Source of the DNA: DAONFI01 sp035403485
GTDB taxonomy: Bacteria > Planctomycetota > Phycisphaerae > SM23-33
Direction: 5' to 3'
Assembly: GCA_964536835.1 (NCBI GenBank)
Contig: CAZIAZ010000026.1
Span: 1-43,500, forward strand
Length of the DNA stretch: 43,500 nt
The notes beneath the pieces were generated by a model. The model did no database searches and was not told the DNA's origin. It was given only the letters and a program-made list of their open reading frames with translations. The position numbers were made by a program, and so were the translations under genes. Numbering within the stretch: position 1 is the first letter of the stretch; each line of letters starts with the position of its first letter. Shown here in pieces: positions 1-8,630 of this stretch.

Positions 1-2
1 CA

Positions 3-2558
3 CATCTGGCAATCTGTAATGAACAGACCCGCGGACTTTATTACGACATGGAAGTACTGAATGATTTGCTGGAAAATCTGCCCAAAGATTCGGCACGCTA
101 TCAAAAGATACATCGCGGTTTGCGAGACGTTTGCATTCTGTTGAAAACTGACAGTGACGATGAAATATGCGAAGCGCGAAAAATTCTCAAGCCGCTCTTA
201 AGCATGAAAAATAGCGACACATCTTTATATTTCAGCGCAATCGGCCATGCACACCTTGACCTTGCATGGTTATGGCCAATCCGTGAAACAATCCGCAAAG
301 GCGCCAGAACCTTCGCAACGGCACTTGACCTTATAGGAAAATACTCTGAATATATTTTCGGCGCAAGTCAGCCGCAGCTTTTCATGTGGATGAAACAATA
401 CTACCCAGGTCTCTACACCAAAATCAAAGACGCCGTTAAAGCCGGCCGTATAGAACCACAAGGTGCTGCATGGATTGAATGTGATACGAATATGCCGTGC
501 GGCGAATCTCTTATCCGCCAGATGCTTTACGGAAAACGTTTTTTTGCCGAAGAATTCGGACTGGATATCAAAAATCTCTGGCTGCCGGACGTATTTGGTT
601 ATTCAGCGGCGATTCCCAGAATACTTAAGGGCTGTGGAATTGATACTTTCATGACGCAGAAACTCTCGTGGAGCAAAATTGACGTTTATCCGCACCATTC
701 TTTCGTGTGGCAGGGCATTGGTGACGACAGGATACTTGCTCACCTTTTGCCGGAAGATAACTACAATTCGCCGGCAACGCCTCGCAGCATAAAATTTGCT
801 GAAAAGAATTATAAAGACAAAGACGTTTCCAGTCATGCATTGATATTATTCGGCATCGGCAATGGCGGAGGCGGCCCTGGCATGGAACACATGGAGCGCC
901 TGAAGCGAATAAAAAACCTTGCAGGTGTCTGCCAGGTCAAACAGGAATCCGCAGAGAACTTTTTTGAAAGATGGAGAAAAGAAGCTTCACGTTTCAGTAA
1001 ATGGATTGGCGAACTTTACGTCGAACGCCATCAGGGTACTCTTACCACGCACGGCAATATGAAACGTTATAATCGGCTGGCTGAAATTGCACTACATGAC
1101 CTGGAATTCACCGGCATACTGGCCGGCAAAAATTGGCCGCAAGAAAAATTGGAAAAAATCTGGAAAGAAATATTGCTGTATCAGTTTCATGATATTCTTC
1201 CAGGCTCATCAATTAAACGTGTTTATCAAGAAGCATACGAACGCTATGAAATATTGCTGAAAGAAATAAATGAAGGCATTGCGGAAAATATCCAAAAAAT
1301 TGCCAATACAGTTAATACGGGAAAAATGACAAAACCTGTTCTCGTGTTCAACAGCCTGTCATGGCAACGCAAGGAATGGCTGAAATTGGGGGGGAAATGG
1401 AAAAAAGTTACAGTTCCACCAGCCGGATATACCACAATAAATCTAGCCGCAAATGATAATCTACCAAAAATTTCTGCCGAAAAAAATAAACTTGAAACCG
1501 ATATGCTCCGCATCCAATTCGACAAGTCAGGAGCTATTGCCGGTATTTATGACAAACGCTTAAAACGTGAAATACTGGCAAAAGGTGAGAAAGCGAATCG
1601 GCTGGCAGTATACTGCGACCGCGGGGACGCATGGGATTTCCCTATGGATTATGCGGAACAGACGCCTGAGTATATGAATCTGATATCCTGCAAACCTTAT
1701 ATTGACGGCCCGCAAGCCGTCATGCGACAGAAATACGAATACAAAGGCAGTATTCTGACTCAGGATATTATCATCACATCGGGCTTAGCCAGAATAGATT
1801 TTAAAACCAGCCTGAACTGGGCAACACCAAATACCATGTTGCGCACAATATTTCCTGTAGATGTCAGAAACGACTATGCGACATATGAAATACAATTCGG
1901 ACATCTCACGCGAACAACGCACAATAATACTTCATGGGATATGGCTAAACATGAAGTCGTTGCGCAAAAATTCGCCGATATTTCACAAGCCGATTTTGGC
2001 GTCGCAATTCTAAATGACTGCAAATACGGCCACAAAATAAAGAATAATATTATTGAGTTGAACCTGTTACGATCAGTTCCATTTCCCAAAGCGGTTATCT
2101 CTGTTGATGACGAAAACGAAGATGGTTTTACCGATTTTTGTGGACATGAATTTACCTATTCAATACTGCCGCATGGCGGCAGTGCCGTCGCTGGCGGAGT
2201 AATACAAGCTGGTTACGAGCTAAATTTCCCGCTTCGCCATGCAAATATCCATAGAAATGGTAAAATGCCAACAGAAAAAGCTTTTTTCACACTGGACAAT
2301 TCTGCGATTATGATTGAAGCCGTTAAAAAGGCAGAAGACAGCAACGGCATAGTTTTGAGGCTATATGAATCACATGGCGGAAGTGCAGAAGCAATTTTAA
2401 CATTGGCAGATGATTATTCTTCGGCACACGAGGCTAACATGCTTGAACAGCCGACAAAATCTTTAAAAATTATCAATCAGAAAATTAAACTTCATTTCAG
2501 CCCTTTTGAAATAAAAACAGTTATTATACAACCCGTTTTTAAAAACTTAGAAGACTGA
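3..2558 (+). CDS. Alpha-mannosidase, glycoside hydrolase family 38 (5' end cut by window)
   Basis: Retaining exo-alpha-mannosidase of family GH38, removing terminal alpha-mannose from glycans. The reading frame is open upstream of the first ATG (position 48) to the window edge, and those residues (ending TRGLYYD) fit the family's N-terminal region, so the true start lies before the window. Numbering from the ATG at 48, the zinc motif HAHLD is at residues 67-71 and the catalytic nucleophile Asp181 lies in LPDVFGYSAAIP. A mid-domain and a C-terminal beta-sandwich region follow. The 836 visible residues plus the missing part fit the usual length of about 850-1050. No signal peptide can be judged because the N-terminus is missing. 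The next gene on this strand is over 3 kb away, so this is the last gene of its transcript. Family is certain; linkage specificity is unknown. Confidence 0.93.
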   Translation, partial: HLAICNEQTRGLYYDMEVLNDLLENLPKDSARYQKIHRGLRDVCILLKTDSDDEICEARKILKPLLSMKNSDTSLYFSAIGHAHLDLAWLWPIRETIRKGARTFATALDLIGKYSEYIFGASQPQLFMWMKQYYPGLYTKIKDAVKAGRIEPQGAAWIECDTNMPCGESLIRQMLYGKRFFAEEFGLDIKNLWLPDVFGYSAAIPRILKGCGIDTFMTQKLSWSKIDVYPHHSFVWQGIGDDRILAHLLPEDNYNSPATPRSIKFAEKNYKDKDVSSHALILFGIGNGGGGPGMEHMERLKRIKNLAGVCQVKQESAENFFERWRKEASRFSKWIGELYVERHQGTLTTHGNMKRYNRLAEIALHDLEFTGILAGKNWPQEKLEKIWKEILLYQFHDILPGSSIKRVYQEAYERYEILLKEINEGIAENIQKIANTVNTGKMTKPVLVFNSLSWQRKEWLKLGGKWKKVTVPPAGYTTINLAANDNLPKISAEKNKLETDMLRIQFDKSGAIAGIYDKRLKREILAKGEKANRLAVYCDRGDAWDFPMDYAEQTPEYMNLISCKPYIDGPQAVMRQKYEYKGSILTQDIIITSGLARIDFKTSLNWATPNTMLRTIFPVDVRNDYATYEIQFGHLTRTTHNNTSWDMAKHEVVAQKFADISQADFGVAILNDCKYGHKIKNNIIELNLLRSVPFPKAVISVDDENEDGFTDFCGHEFTYSILPHGGSAVAGGVIQAGYELNFPLRHANIHRNGKMPTEKAFFTLDNSAIMIEAVKKAEDSNGIVLRLYESHGGSAEAILTLADDYSSAHEANMLEQPTKSLKIINQKIKLHFSPFEIKTVIIQPVFKNLED

Positions 2559-2571
2559 TGATGCCATGTCG

Positions 2572-2642
2572 TCGTCCAGCGAGTTGGGATGAATAAAAAC
2601 CGCCATGTTTGTTTGGTGTCCTCGTCCAGCGGGTTGGGATGG
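2572..2642. repeat. Pair of 21-bp direct repeats, 50 bp apart
   Basis: The sequence TCGTCCAGCGRGTTGGGATG occurs at 2572 and again at 2622, with one internal mismatch. It lies just after the mannosidase stop, in gene-poor DNA that also holds a transposase remnant. It may be debris of a mobile element; no coding function is seen. Confidence 0.6.
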
Positions 2643-2817
2643 ACATGAATTGCCCCTTTTGTTCGGAAGATGGTCGGAATGGCATATGCAAAATTCCTTG
2701 CGAAAGCTATGAAGATAGCTGGTGTTTTTTGAAAAATGCACACGAAAAGTCCTTCGCATAGCCATGTACGCATACGAAGATTGATAGCTCTCGGAGCTTA
2801 CTATATATGGAAGCAAC

Positions 2818-3030
2818 TCAGGCTGCTATCAGTTTCACGATGGGCAGATGCCTACGACCTTGGTAATAGCTAACCCTGAGTTTAAAGTTTGGCTGATGTG
2901 AATCATCAGATTCGCGATTATGATATTCCGGCTTGGGTTCGAACCTGTTTGCGGGTTCAATTGCAGTCGGATAGCACGCTTCCGCCGGAGTTCGGCCATT
3001 CAAAACGTGCGGTCTCTTTCTCTGATTCAG
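2818..3030 (-). pseudogene. C-terminal remnant of an integrase-core (DDE) transposase
   Basis: The minus-strand frame reads RPHVLNGRTPAEAC near its start and YYQGRRHLPIV near its end. The first motif matches the end of the integrase core in IS3/IS481-like transposases (typically RPH..LNGRTPAEA). The second resembles C-terminal tails of such transposases. The catalytic DDE region is absent: upstream of about 3030 the frame no longer resembles a transposase, and it lacks a plausible start. I read it as a decayed fragment. The direct repeats at 2572-2642 lie beside it and may have the same origin. Confidence 0.6.
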
Positions 3031-3298
3031 GCCGGCGGCGGTAAGGCAGGAAATCCGGAGGCTGTGGGTTGGAGAAAATTTTAGGAAATTGCATCACACC
3101 TGCGCTTACTACACAGTTTATGTATACGTGTGATAACTTGAGAGTACTAGATGCGAAAAGGACGGCGTTGTTAGGGCTTTTTTATGACTTGCCAAAATTA
3201 CAGTTGACATTTTTTCAAGAAGTGGTAAACTCATGAAAGCACTGAAAACATTGACTGAAATGACGATTGGATTTATTCAGTCGTCTCAAAATCATCAA

Positions 3299-3370
3299 AG
3301 CGGGTGAAGGGATTCGAACCCTCGGCTTTCAGCTTGGGAAGCTGACATTCTACCACTGAATTACACCCGC
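3299..3370 (-). tRNA. tRNA-Gly (anticodon CCC)
   Basis: The minus strand folds as a full cloverleaf. The acceptor stem GCGGGTG pairs with CACCCGC. The anticodon stem-loop TCAGC-TTCCCAA-GCTGA gives anticodon CCC for GGG codons. The T-arm is GAGGG-TTCGAAT-CCCTT, and the discriminator base is U. The CCA end is not encoded and would be added after transcription. The gene stands alone in gene-poor DNA. Confidence 0.95.
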
Positions 3371-3395
3371 AAAATCATCAATCCAACATAATTAC

Positions 3396-3425
3396 TTATA
3401 ATCTATCAGACACCACGACTAACAA
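3396..3425 (-). promoter_or_regulatory. Candidate promoter of tRNA-Gly
   Basis: TTGTTA and TTATAA boxes on the minus strand are 18 bp apart, with the -10 box about 25 bp before the mature tRNA 5' end. The match is only moderate. Confidence 0.35.
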
Positions 3426-3583
3426 CGAAACAAATATAACATCAAATATAAACTATAAGATTCTTTCTTCTTTTTGCCGTCACAAACAATTAAGTCAAAA
3501 AATCATTACTACATATCTCTGCCACCACCATTACAAACTTTTTCCACAAAAATCACTCATGGCACATTTGGGAAAACTCAAAC

Positions 3584-3744
3584 TAGAGCATGTTAAACTT
3601 GACTTTGCGCTTGTTGCTGTTTGCGGCGTCGGCTGGCTACGTCAGGCTGCATCGGAAACCATATAAGGTTGCCTGCTTCGCCTTCCTTGCCAGCCTCGTC
3701 CTCAACGACGCAACAAGGCGCAATTTCAAATTTAACATGCTCTA
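3584..3744. repeat. 161-bp palindromic dispersed repeat, copy 1
   Basis: The ends form a roughly 33-bp imperfect inverted repeat beginning TAGAGCATGTTAAA and closed by its complement at 3744, around a GC-rich core of about 95 bp. On the minus strand the core contains GAAGCAGGCAAC followed by GGTTTCCGATGCA. Related sequence recurs at 30036-30110 and at 43425-43500. No transposase is encoded. It is a non-autonomous (MITE-like) or structured intergenic element. The remaining intergenic DNA at 3371-3583 shows only an AT-rich tract. Confidence 0.7.
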
Positions 3745-3786
3745 AAATTACCGTACAGGGACCGTCTCAATAAATCTCATCAACAA

Positions 3787-5985
3787 TCAATCATTACCAT
3801 CATCCTGACCAGTCTTCTGCAACAAATAACCCTGCTGCGTCTCCTGAAACCCGGTACGCTTTACAATATTATCCAGATTATACCAGTTTAACAGCGTTAT
3901 CGCCATCTGTGCACCATCGAGAATTTTTCTATACTCTTTAGCCTGCTCGTCAAAATCATTCGCCAATGCCGGCATAAAATCGACTCGCCGTGCCACTACA
4001 ACACAATCTTCACACGGCAATTTCAACTGCATCAAATTATCAGATGCCTGCGTATAAGGCTTGGCAATATCCTTGGGCGCCAAAATTTCAAATGCCTTTT
4101 CAATAAACACCTTGTCAACAGCAGCATTGCAGAACTTCATATTCGGCACACTGCCCTGACCGAAACCACTCTGCCCATACGCCGAATGCGAAAGTATCAT
4201 AAGACTGAACGGTTCTGTCAATATCGGCATAACTTTATTTTTCTTGATATACTCGTCAAACTGTGCCGGCGTTCTGATTTCATCGGCAACTTTTACCGCA
4301 AGGCTAAGTGCCTCAGAAGTTCGGATGTCATCACCTATTTCTTTCGCAATATCGGCGGTAAGTTCTTCAGGAGCATGAGCTGGTTCGACTTTTGTAATCA
4401 TCCAGTAAATTTCGCCGGCTTTATCGGGGTTAAAACTTTGCAGAACAGGGCCGAGAATGCCAGCCGTAAATTCGCTATTCGTACCAAGTTCTTTAACACT
4501 GGCCGCCAACATGGGCAGGGTAGCGCGGGCTTCACGAGAAAAACAACTGCTCAGAAATGCATCGGCATTGAGTTCTTCGAGAGTAATCATGCCGGTATCC
4601 CCACAGTTGACAGGCGCAAGCGCATCGCAGAATAATACATTATCCATTGGTGCAAACCGAATCCAGCCGACGTCAAGACCCAGTTTGTTATCTTTTATGA
4701 GTTTGGCCAGCGCATCGCCGACCGTTATATTCTGGGCATTTAGCGAAACGCTTATGCCAGGGTCTATTCTGATTTTGCCGCCTTCCAGGCCGTACGGAAA
4801 GCTGATACCTTTCAACCGCGGCTGTGCCAGGCTGGCTATCTGGTTTATCGCTTCTGCCAGCGGGGCTTTTTCTATATAAATCACAGGAATAATCCGGCTG
4901 AGCATTTCGTCGGCAGGCTTGACAAGCTCGGCACGGGCAGCCTTCATAACCTGGCTATAGTCGCTTTTCTTTGCGACGCTCGCAGCCTGCGCACCCGCAA
5001 GCTCATCGCGGACAGCCGCACCAGCCAGCGTAACAGCCTCTGCATACGTCGTCTGAGCCATCTGCATCTGAAGCTGCGTGAAAATTTCCCAACGAACTTC
5101 CGAAAGCGATTTATACTGTTTCTTTTCAGCCTTCGGGTCTTTGGCGAACATTTCACGGTTTTTATTATAATAATCTTCAATCTGTTCGGCAGTCGGCTGT
5201 TCGACACGGGCAAAGGCGTTGTAATCAGCCATCAGCCACGCGACGTTCAACTTCGCCGGAATAAGATAGCCAAATCTGAAACTATCCACGCCGGTAAAAT
5301 CGCCGGCAGGACGATTTTTCAATGCCTGAAACTGTTCCCGGATTTTATCCATCGAAGGCGCCGGTATTTTTGATACAAAATCCGACGCAGGAATACGAAT
5401 CGCCTTTACCTGCATTTTGGAATTTATATCGACATAAACGTGCTGAAGTTCTTCCCGACTAGGTGAATAGTTGGAATTGTTGGCTTGATACGCTTTTACC
5501 ACCATCAGCCAGTTGGCAATGATGTCCTTCACCTGTGACCGCGTGAAAGAATAAAACGTCACCATCTGATCCATGAACCGGTCAAACGGGAAGTTTGCCT
5601 CCTTATATGCGTTGATTGCCGAGTCGACATCGCCGGCAGTGACATCGATGCCCTGTTCCCTGGCTGATTCAATCAGCAGGACATATGCCAGCGTCTGCCG
5701 GTCAGCCTTGTTTTGCTGCAGCGCGTAATATGCATAAATCTGCGACGGCACACGTTCAAAGGCACCGCTGCGGGCAAGTCGGCCGATGATGTCCAGTTCC
5801 ATCTTGCCTTCCTGCATCCGGCCGAGCGTTACTTTGCCTGCATCACTTGTGCCGACGACCTCGCTGCCGGCTTTGCTGCTAAGAACCGACGAGAGTCCCT
5901 GAATGGATACCAGAAAACTGACCATCAGGACTATCATGATTATCAATATCAGTTTTCTGCGTTTGCGAAAGAACCTCAACGCCAT
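3787..5985 (-). CDS. Membrane-anchored SurA/PpiD-like periplasmic protein
   Basis: 732 residues. A basic N-terminus is followed by one transmembrane segment (about residues 11-34), leaving the rest outside the membrane. Residues about 50-190 resemble the helical SurA N-terminal chaperone domain, with a helix-rich stretch around DSAINAYKEANFPFDRFMDQ. The architecture (one N-terminal anchor, SurA-N region, long C-terminal part) is that of PpiD/SurA-type foldases. I cannot point to a confident parvulin active site, so it may be a chaperone without isomerase activity. The start is supported by AGGAGA eight bases before the ATG. It is transcribed alone, divergently from endonuclease IV. The likely role is folding or quality control of exported proteins. 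Confidence 0.6.
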   Translation of the reverse strand: MALRFFRKRRKLILIIMIVLMVSFLVSIQGLSSVLSSKAGSEVVGTSDAGKVTLGRMQEGKMELDIIGRLARSGAFERVPSQIYAYYALQQNKADRQTLAYVLLIESAREQGIDVTAGDVDSAINAYKEANFPFDRFMDQMVTFYSFTRSQVKDIIANWLMVVKAYQANNSNYSPSREELQHVYVDINSKMQVKAIRIPASDFVSKIPAPSMDKIREQFQALKNRPAGDFTGVDSFRFGYLIPAKLNVAWLMADYNAFARVEQPTAEQIEDYYNKNREMFAKDPKAEKKQYKSLSEVRWEIFTQLQMQMAQTTYAEAVTLAGAAVRDELAGAQAASVAKKSDYSQVMKAARAELVKPADEMLSRIIPVIYIEKAPLAEAINQIASLAQPRLKGISFPYGLEGGKIRIDPGISVSLNAQNITVGDALAKLIKDNKLGLDVGWIRFAPMDNVLFCDALAPVNCGDTGMITLEELNADAFLSSCFSREARATLPMLAASVKELGTNSEFTAGILGPVLQSFNPDKAGEIYWMITKVEPAHAPEELTADIAKEIGDDIRTSEALSLAVKVADEIRTPAQFDEYIKKNKVMPILTEPFSLMILSHSAYGQSGFGQGSVPNMKFCNAAVDKVFIEKAFEILAPKDIAKPYTQASDNLMQLKLPCEDCVVVARRVDFMPALANDFDEQAKEYRKILDGAQMAITLLNWYNLDNIVKRTGFQETQQGYLLQKTGQDDGND

Positions 5986-6187
5986 TTCATTCTCCTTGCC
6001 GGCTGGCAGCCGGTAAACTATAATTTAATTACAACGCGAAACAGCAATGATAGTTTTTTTTACTTATTTTGCAAGTTTTTGCAGTGAATTTCTGCGGATT
6101 GAATCTCTTAACGTTTTCAAGCCGCCGAATTACGAACAGCCGTTTAGAGCAGTTCTCCAAACACCACCAGAAAGGACTTATTTGCCT

Positions 6188-7033
6188 ATGCTGCCTGGTT
6201 CACATTTAAGCGTAGCCGGCGGACTTGCCAACGCATTGACCGCCGCGGAAGATTACAAATTTCAATCGGTGGCACTTTTTGTGCGAAATCAGCGTCAATG
6301 GGCGTCAAAACATCTCGAATCGCGTGTAATCGACGTTTTTCGTGAAACGCGAGCAGCCAGCCACATCAAAAAGGTGGCGGCTCACGGCATATATCTGATG
6401 AATCTTGCCAGCCGGACGGACATACGTGAAAAATCGCTTCAGGCGTTGGCTGACGACCTCAGTCGTTGCAGCCGGCTGGGAATCGAATATCTCGTCATAC
6501 ATCCGGGGTCAAATGCTGATTTAGCGGAGGGTGTGGACATGATAGCCGCCGGCATCAACCAGGTATTCCACGATTTTGACGGCCAATCCATGCTTTTATT
6601 GGAAACCACTGCCGGCCAGGGGAATTGCATAGGTTACCGTTTCGAACATCTGGCAGCTATAATCGACAAGCTGGCTATGCCGGACAAAGTGGGCGTCTGC
6701 GTGGACACGGCTCATATTTTTGCAGCCGGCTATGACATCCGCACTGCCGAAGATTGCGAAAAAACATTCCGCGAACTGGATAAAACCGTCGGCCTCTCAA
6801 AAGTAAAGGTATTGCACATAAACGATTCACAAAAAGAACTCGGCAGCAGGGTCGACCGCCACGCACATATCGGGCACGGCAAAATCGGCTTACAATGTTT
6901 TCGATGGCTGGTGAATTACAAGCCGTTCAGAAATCTGCCGTTCATCATGGAAACGCCAAAAGGAAAAAATTCCAAAGGCAGGGATTGGGATATCGTAAAT
7001 GCCGAAATTCTCCGGAAAATGCTCGCCGACTGA
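6188..7033 (+). CDS. nfo: Deoxyribonuclease IV (endonuclease IV, AP endonuclease family 2)
   Basis: Cleaves DNA 5' to abasic sites in base excision repair, using a trinuclear zinc centre in a TIM barrel. All signature blocks are present over 281 residues (family about 280-300): GSHLSVAGG (His6), His66, VIHPGS (His105), LLETTAGQG (Glu139), VDTAHIFAAGYD (Asp173, His176), LHINDS (His210), DRHAHIGHG (Asp223, His225) and METPKG (Glu255). The frame extends upstream to 6047, but those residues are not family-like. The ATG at 6188 has AAAGGA upstream and begins exactly at the conserved N-terminus. It is a single-gene unit, convergent with gpsA. Confidence 0.95.
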   Translation: MLPGSHLSVAGGLANALTAAEDYKFQSVALFVRNQRQWASKHLESRVIDVFRETRAASHIKKVAAHGIYLMNLASRTDIREKSLQALADDLSRCSRLGIEYLVIHPGSNADLAEGVDMIAAGINQVFHDFDGQSMLLLETTAGQGNCIGYRFEHLAAIIDKLAMPDKVGVCVDTAHIFAAGYDIRTAEDCEKTFRELDKTVGLSKVKVLHINDSQKELGSRVDRHAHIGHGKIGLQCFRWLVNYKPFRNLPFIMETPKGKNSKGRDWDIVNAEILRKMLAD

Positions 7034-7051
7034 CAGGCGTATTTCAGAGCT

Positions 7052-7078
7052 GTTCTCAAAATTATCGCTTTCGAGAAC
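7052..7078. terminator. Hairpin between convergent nfo and gpsA
   Basis: GTTCTC (7052) pairs with GAGAAC (ending 7078) around a 15-base loop. It lies between two convergent genes but has no clear T-run, so it is only a possible terminator. Confidence 0.35.
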
Positions 7079-7110
7079 TATTCCGGATAACCCACTTTAT
7101 ACCGCCGCAT

Positions 7111-8115
7111 TCAGGCGTTATCTTCCGATTTCAGGGGACGCGTCATAAGTGCTTTCATGGCGTCACGAACATCTACGCCGTTGAACAGCACGTCGTAAAT
7201 CGCCTGGGTAATGGGCATTTCGACATCGAGTTTTTTCGCCAGGGCCACGACGCTTTTTGTGGTGGTCACTCCCTCCACGACCGATTGCGTCGCCGCCAGA
7301 GCCTGTTCGACGGTTTTGCCTTCGCCGACGGCTTGGCCGAAACTGCGGTTGCGACCCACCGGAGAAATACACGTGGTAACCAGGTCGCCCACGCCAGCAA
7401 GGCCGGCGAAGGTTTCGGGTTTAGCCCCGGCTTTTACGCCGAGCCGCGTTATCTCCGCAAGGCCGCGTGCAAGCAGAGCCGCCTTCGCGTTGTCGCCCAG
7501 TTTCATGCCGTCTATTATGCCCGCCGCGATGGCTATCACGTTTTTGGTCGCACCTGCCAGCTCGACGCCGATAATATCGGTATTGGTATATGCACGGAAG
7601 TAAGGCCGTGTTATCGCAGCCTGCACTTTTTCTGCAAAACCTGAGCTGTCGGATGCAATGGTTACGGTCGCCGGCAGATGTGCGGCGATTTCCGGCGCAA
7701 TAGACGGCCCTGACAGCGCAGCAAGTTCGCCGGCTGAATCGCCGAGAATGTCGGCAAGTATCATGGTCGGCGTAAGCAGCGTGCCGTTCTCTATGCCCTT
7801 GGTAATCGAACATATCGGCGTGCCTGCGGGATAACAGCCCTTCAGCCGCTGCCATACGCTTCGCATGAACTGCGTCGGCACGGCAGATATCACCACTTCG
7901 ACGTCGTCGAAAACTACGGCATCATCGCCGGTAACGGTAATGGAGTCACAGAGTTTGTGGCCGGGCAGAAAACGACGGTTCTCGCGATGCCGCAGCATGT
8001 CGTCAGCCTGCGATTCGAACGCGCTCCACAATGTCACGGCATAGCCGTTTTCCGAAAGCATGATGGCACATATAGTGCCCATTGCACCGTCGCCGACAAT
8101 AACGTATTTGCCCAT
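7111..8115 (-). CDS. gpsA: NAD(P)-dependent glycerol-3-phosphate dehydrogenase
   Basis: Reduces dihydroxyacetone phosphate to sn-glycerol-3-phosphate for phospholipid synthesis. It has 334 residues, the usual size. The Rossmann motif GDGAMGT (residues 8-14) is followed by SITKGIENGT (Lys106), LSGPSIAPEI and the catalytic ELAGATKNV block (Lys191), then the DNAKAALLARGLAEI substrate-binding helix. The frame is open further upstream, but the ATG at 8115 starts at the conserved MGKYVIVGDG and lies 2 bases after the ilvN stop, with GGAAGA upstream inside ilvN. It is therefore the third gene of an ilvB-ilvN-gpsA operon. Confidence 0.94.
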   Translation of the reverse strand: MGKYVIVGDGAMGTICAIMLSENGYAVTLWSAFESQADDMLRHRENRRFLPGHKLCDSITVTGDDAVVFDDVEVVISAVPTQFMRSVWQRLKGCYPAGTPICSITKGIENGTLLTPTMILADILGDSAGELAALSGPSIAPEIAAHLPATVTIASDSSGFAEKVQAAITRPYFRAYTNTDIIGVELAGATKNVIAIAAGIIDGMKLGDNAKAALLARGLAEITRLGVKAGAKPETFAGLAGVGDLVTTCISPVGRNRSFGQAVGEGKTVEQALAATQSVVEGVTTTKSVVALAKKLDVEMPITQAIYDVLFNGVDVRDAMKALMTRPLKSEDNA

Positions 8116-8117
8116 AA

Positions 8118-8630
8118 TCAATCTTCCACCTGCGCTCTGCCGCGCTGCATGGCGATAACGCCGGTTCTGGCAAGTTCCTTTATGCCGAACGGCTTGACGA
8201 GGTCTAAAAACGCCTCCAGCTTGGACTCCGAGCCGGCGAGTTCGACCATGACGGAATCGCGGCATACGTCCACGACTTTGCCGCGGAAAAGGTCAACCAG
8301 TGAAATTATGTCGCTTCGTTTATCCAGCGGCGTGAATATTCGAACCAGCATCAGGTCCCGTTCCACGAACGCGCCTTCGGAAAAATCGCGGACGCGAACG
8401 ACATGGATAAGTTTTTCCAACTGCTTGCGCACCTGCTCAAGAACGTAATCGTCGCCCAGAACGACTATCGTCATGCGTGACTGCGACGGGTCTTCCGTTC
8501 TGCCGACGACGAGCGAATCTATGTTAAATCCGCGGGCGGCAAACATGCCCGAAACATGCGCTAGCACGCCAGGCTGATTTTCAACTATTGCGGAAATGAC
8601 GTGTTTCAGATTTTTATCGTCAGTCATCAT
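8118..8630 (-). CDS. ilvN: Acetolactate synthase small (regulatory) subunit
   Basis: Regulatory partner of IlvB, conferring feedback control (usually by valine) and activating the catalytic subunit. It has 170 residues, normal for the IlvN/IlvH family. The N-terminal ACT domain carries HVISAIVENQPGVLAHVSGMF and RGFNIDSLVVG, and a C-terminal ALS small-subunit domain follows. The start overlaps the ilvB stop by four bases (ATGA), typical of translational coupling. Two ATGs in tandem (8630 and 8627) are possible; AGGAA lies upstream. Confidence 0.95.
   Translation of the reverse strand: MMTDDKNLKHVISAIVENQPGVLAHVSGMFAARGFNIDSLVVGRTEDPSQSRMTIVVLGDDYVLEQVRKQLEKLIHVVRVRDFSEGAFVERDLMLVRIFTPLDKRSDIISLVDLFRGKVVDVCRDSVMVELAGSESKLEAFLDLVKPFGIKELARTGVIAMQRGRAQVED

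Noticed and set aside
2492..2816. Minus-strand frames after the mannosidase
   Set aside because: They overlap the direct repeats and the mannosidase end, lack ribosome sites and resemble no protein.
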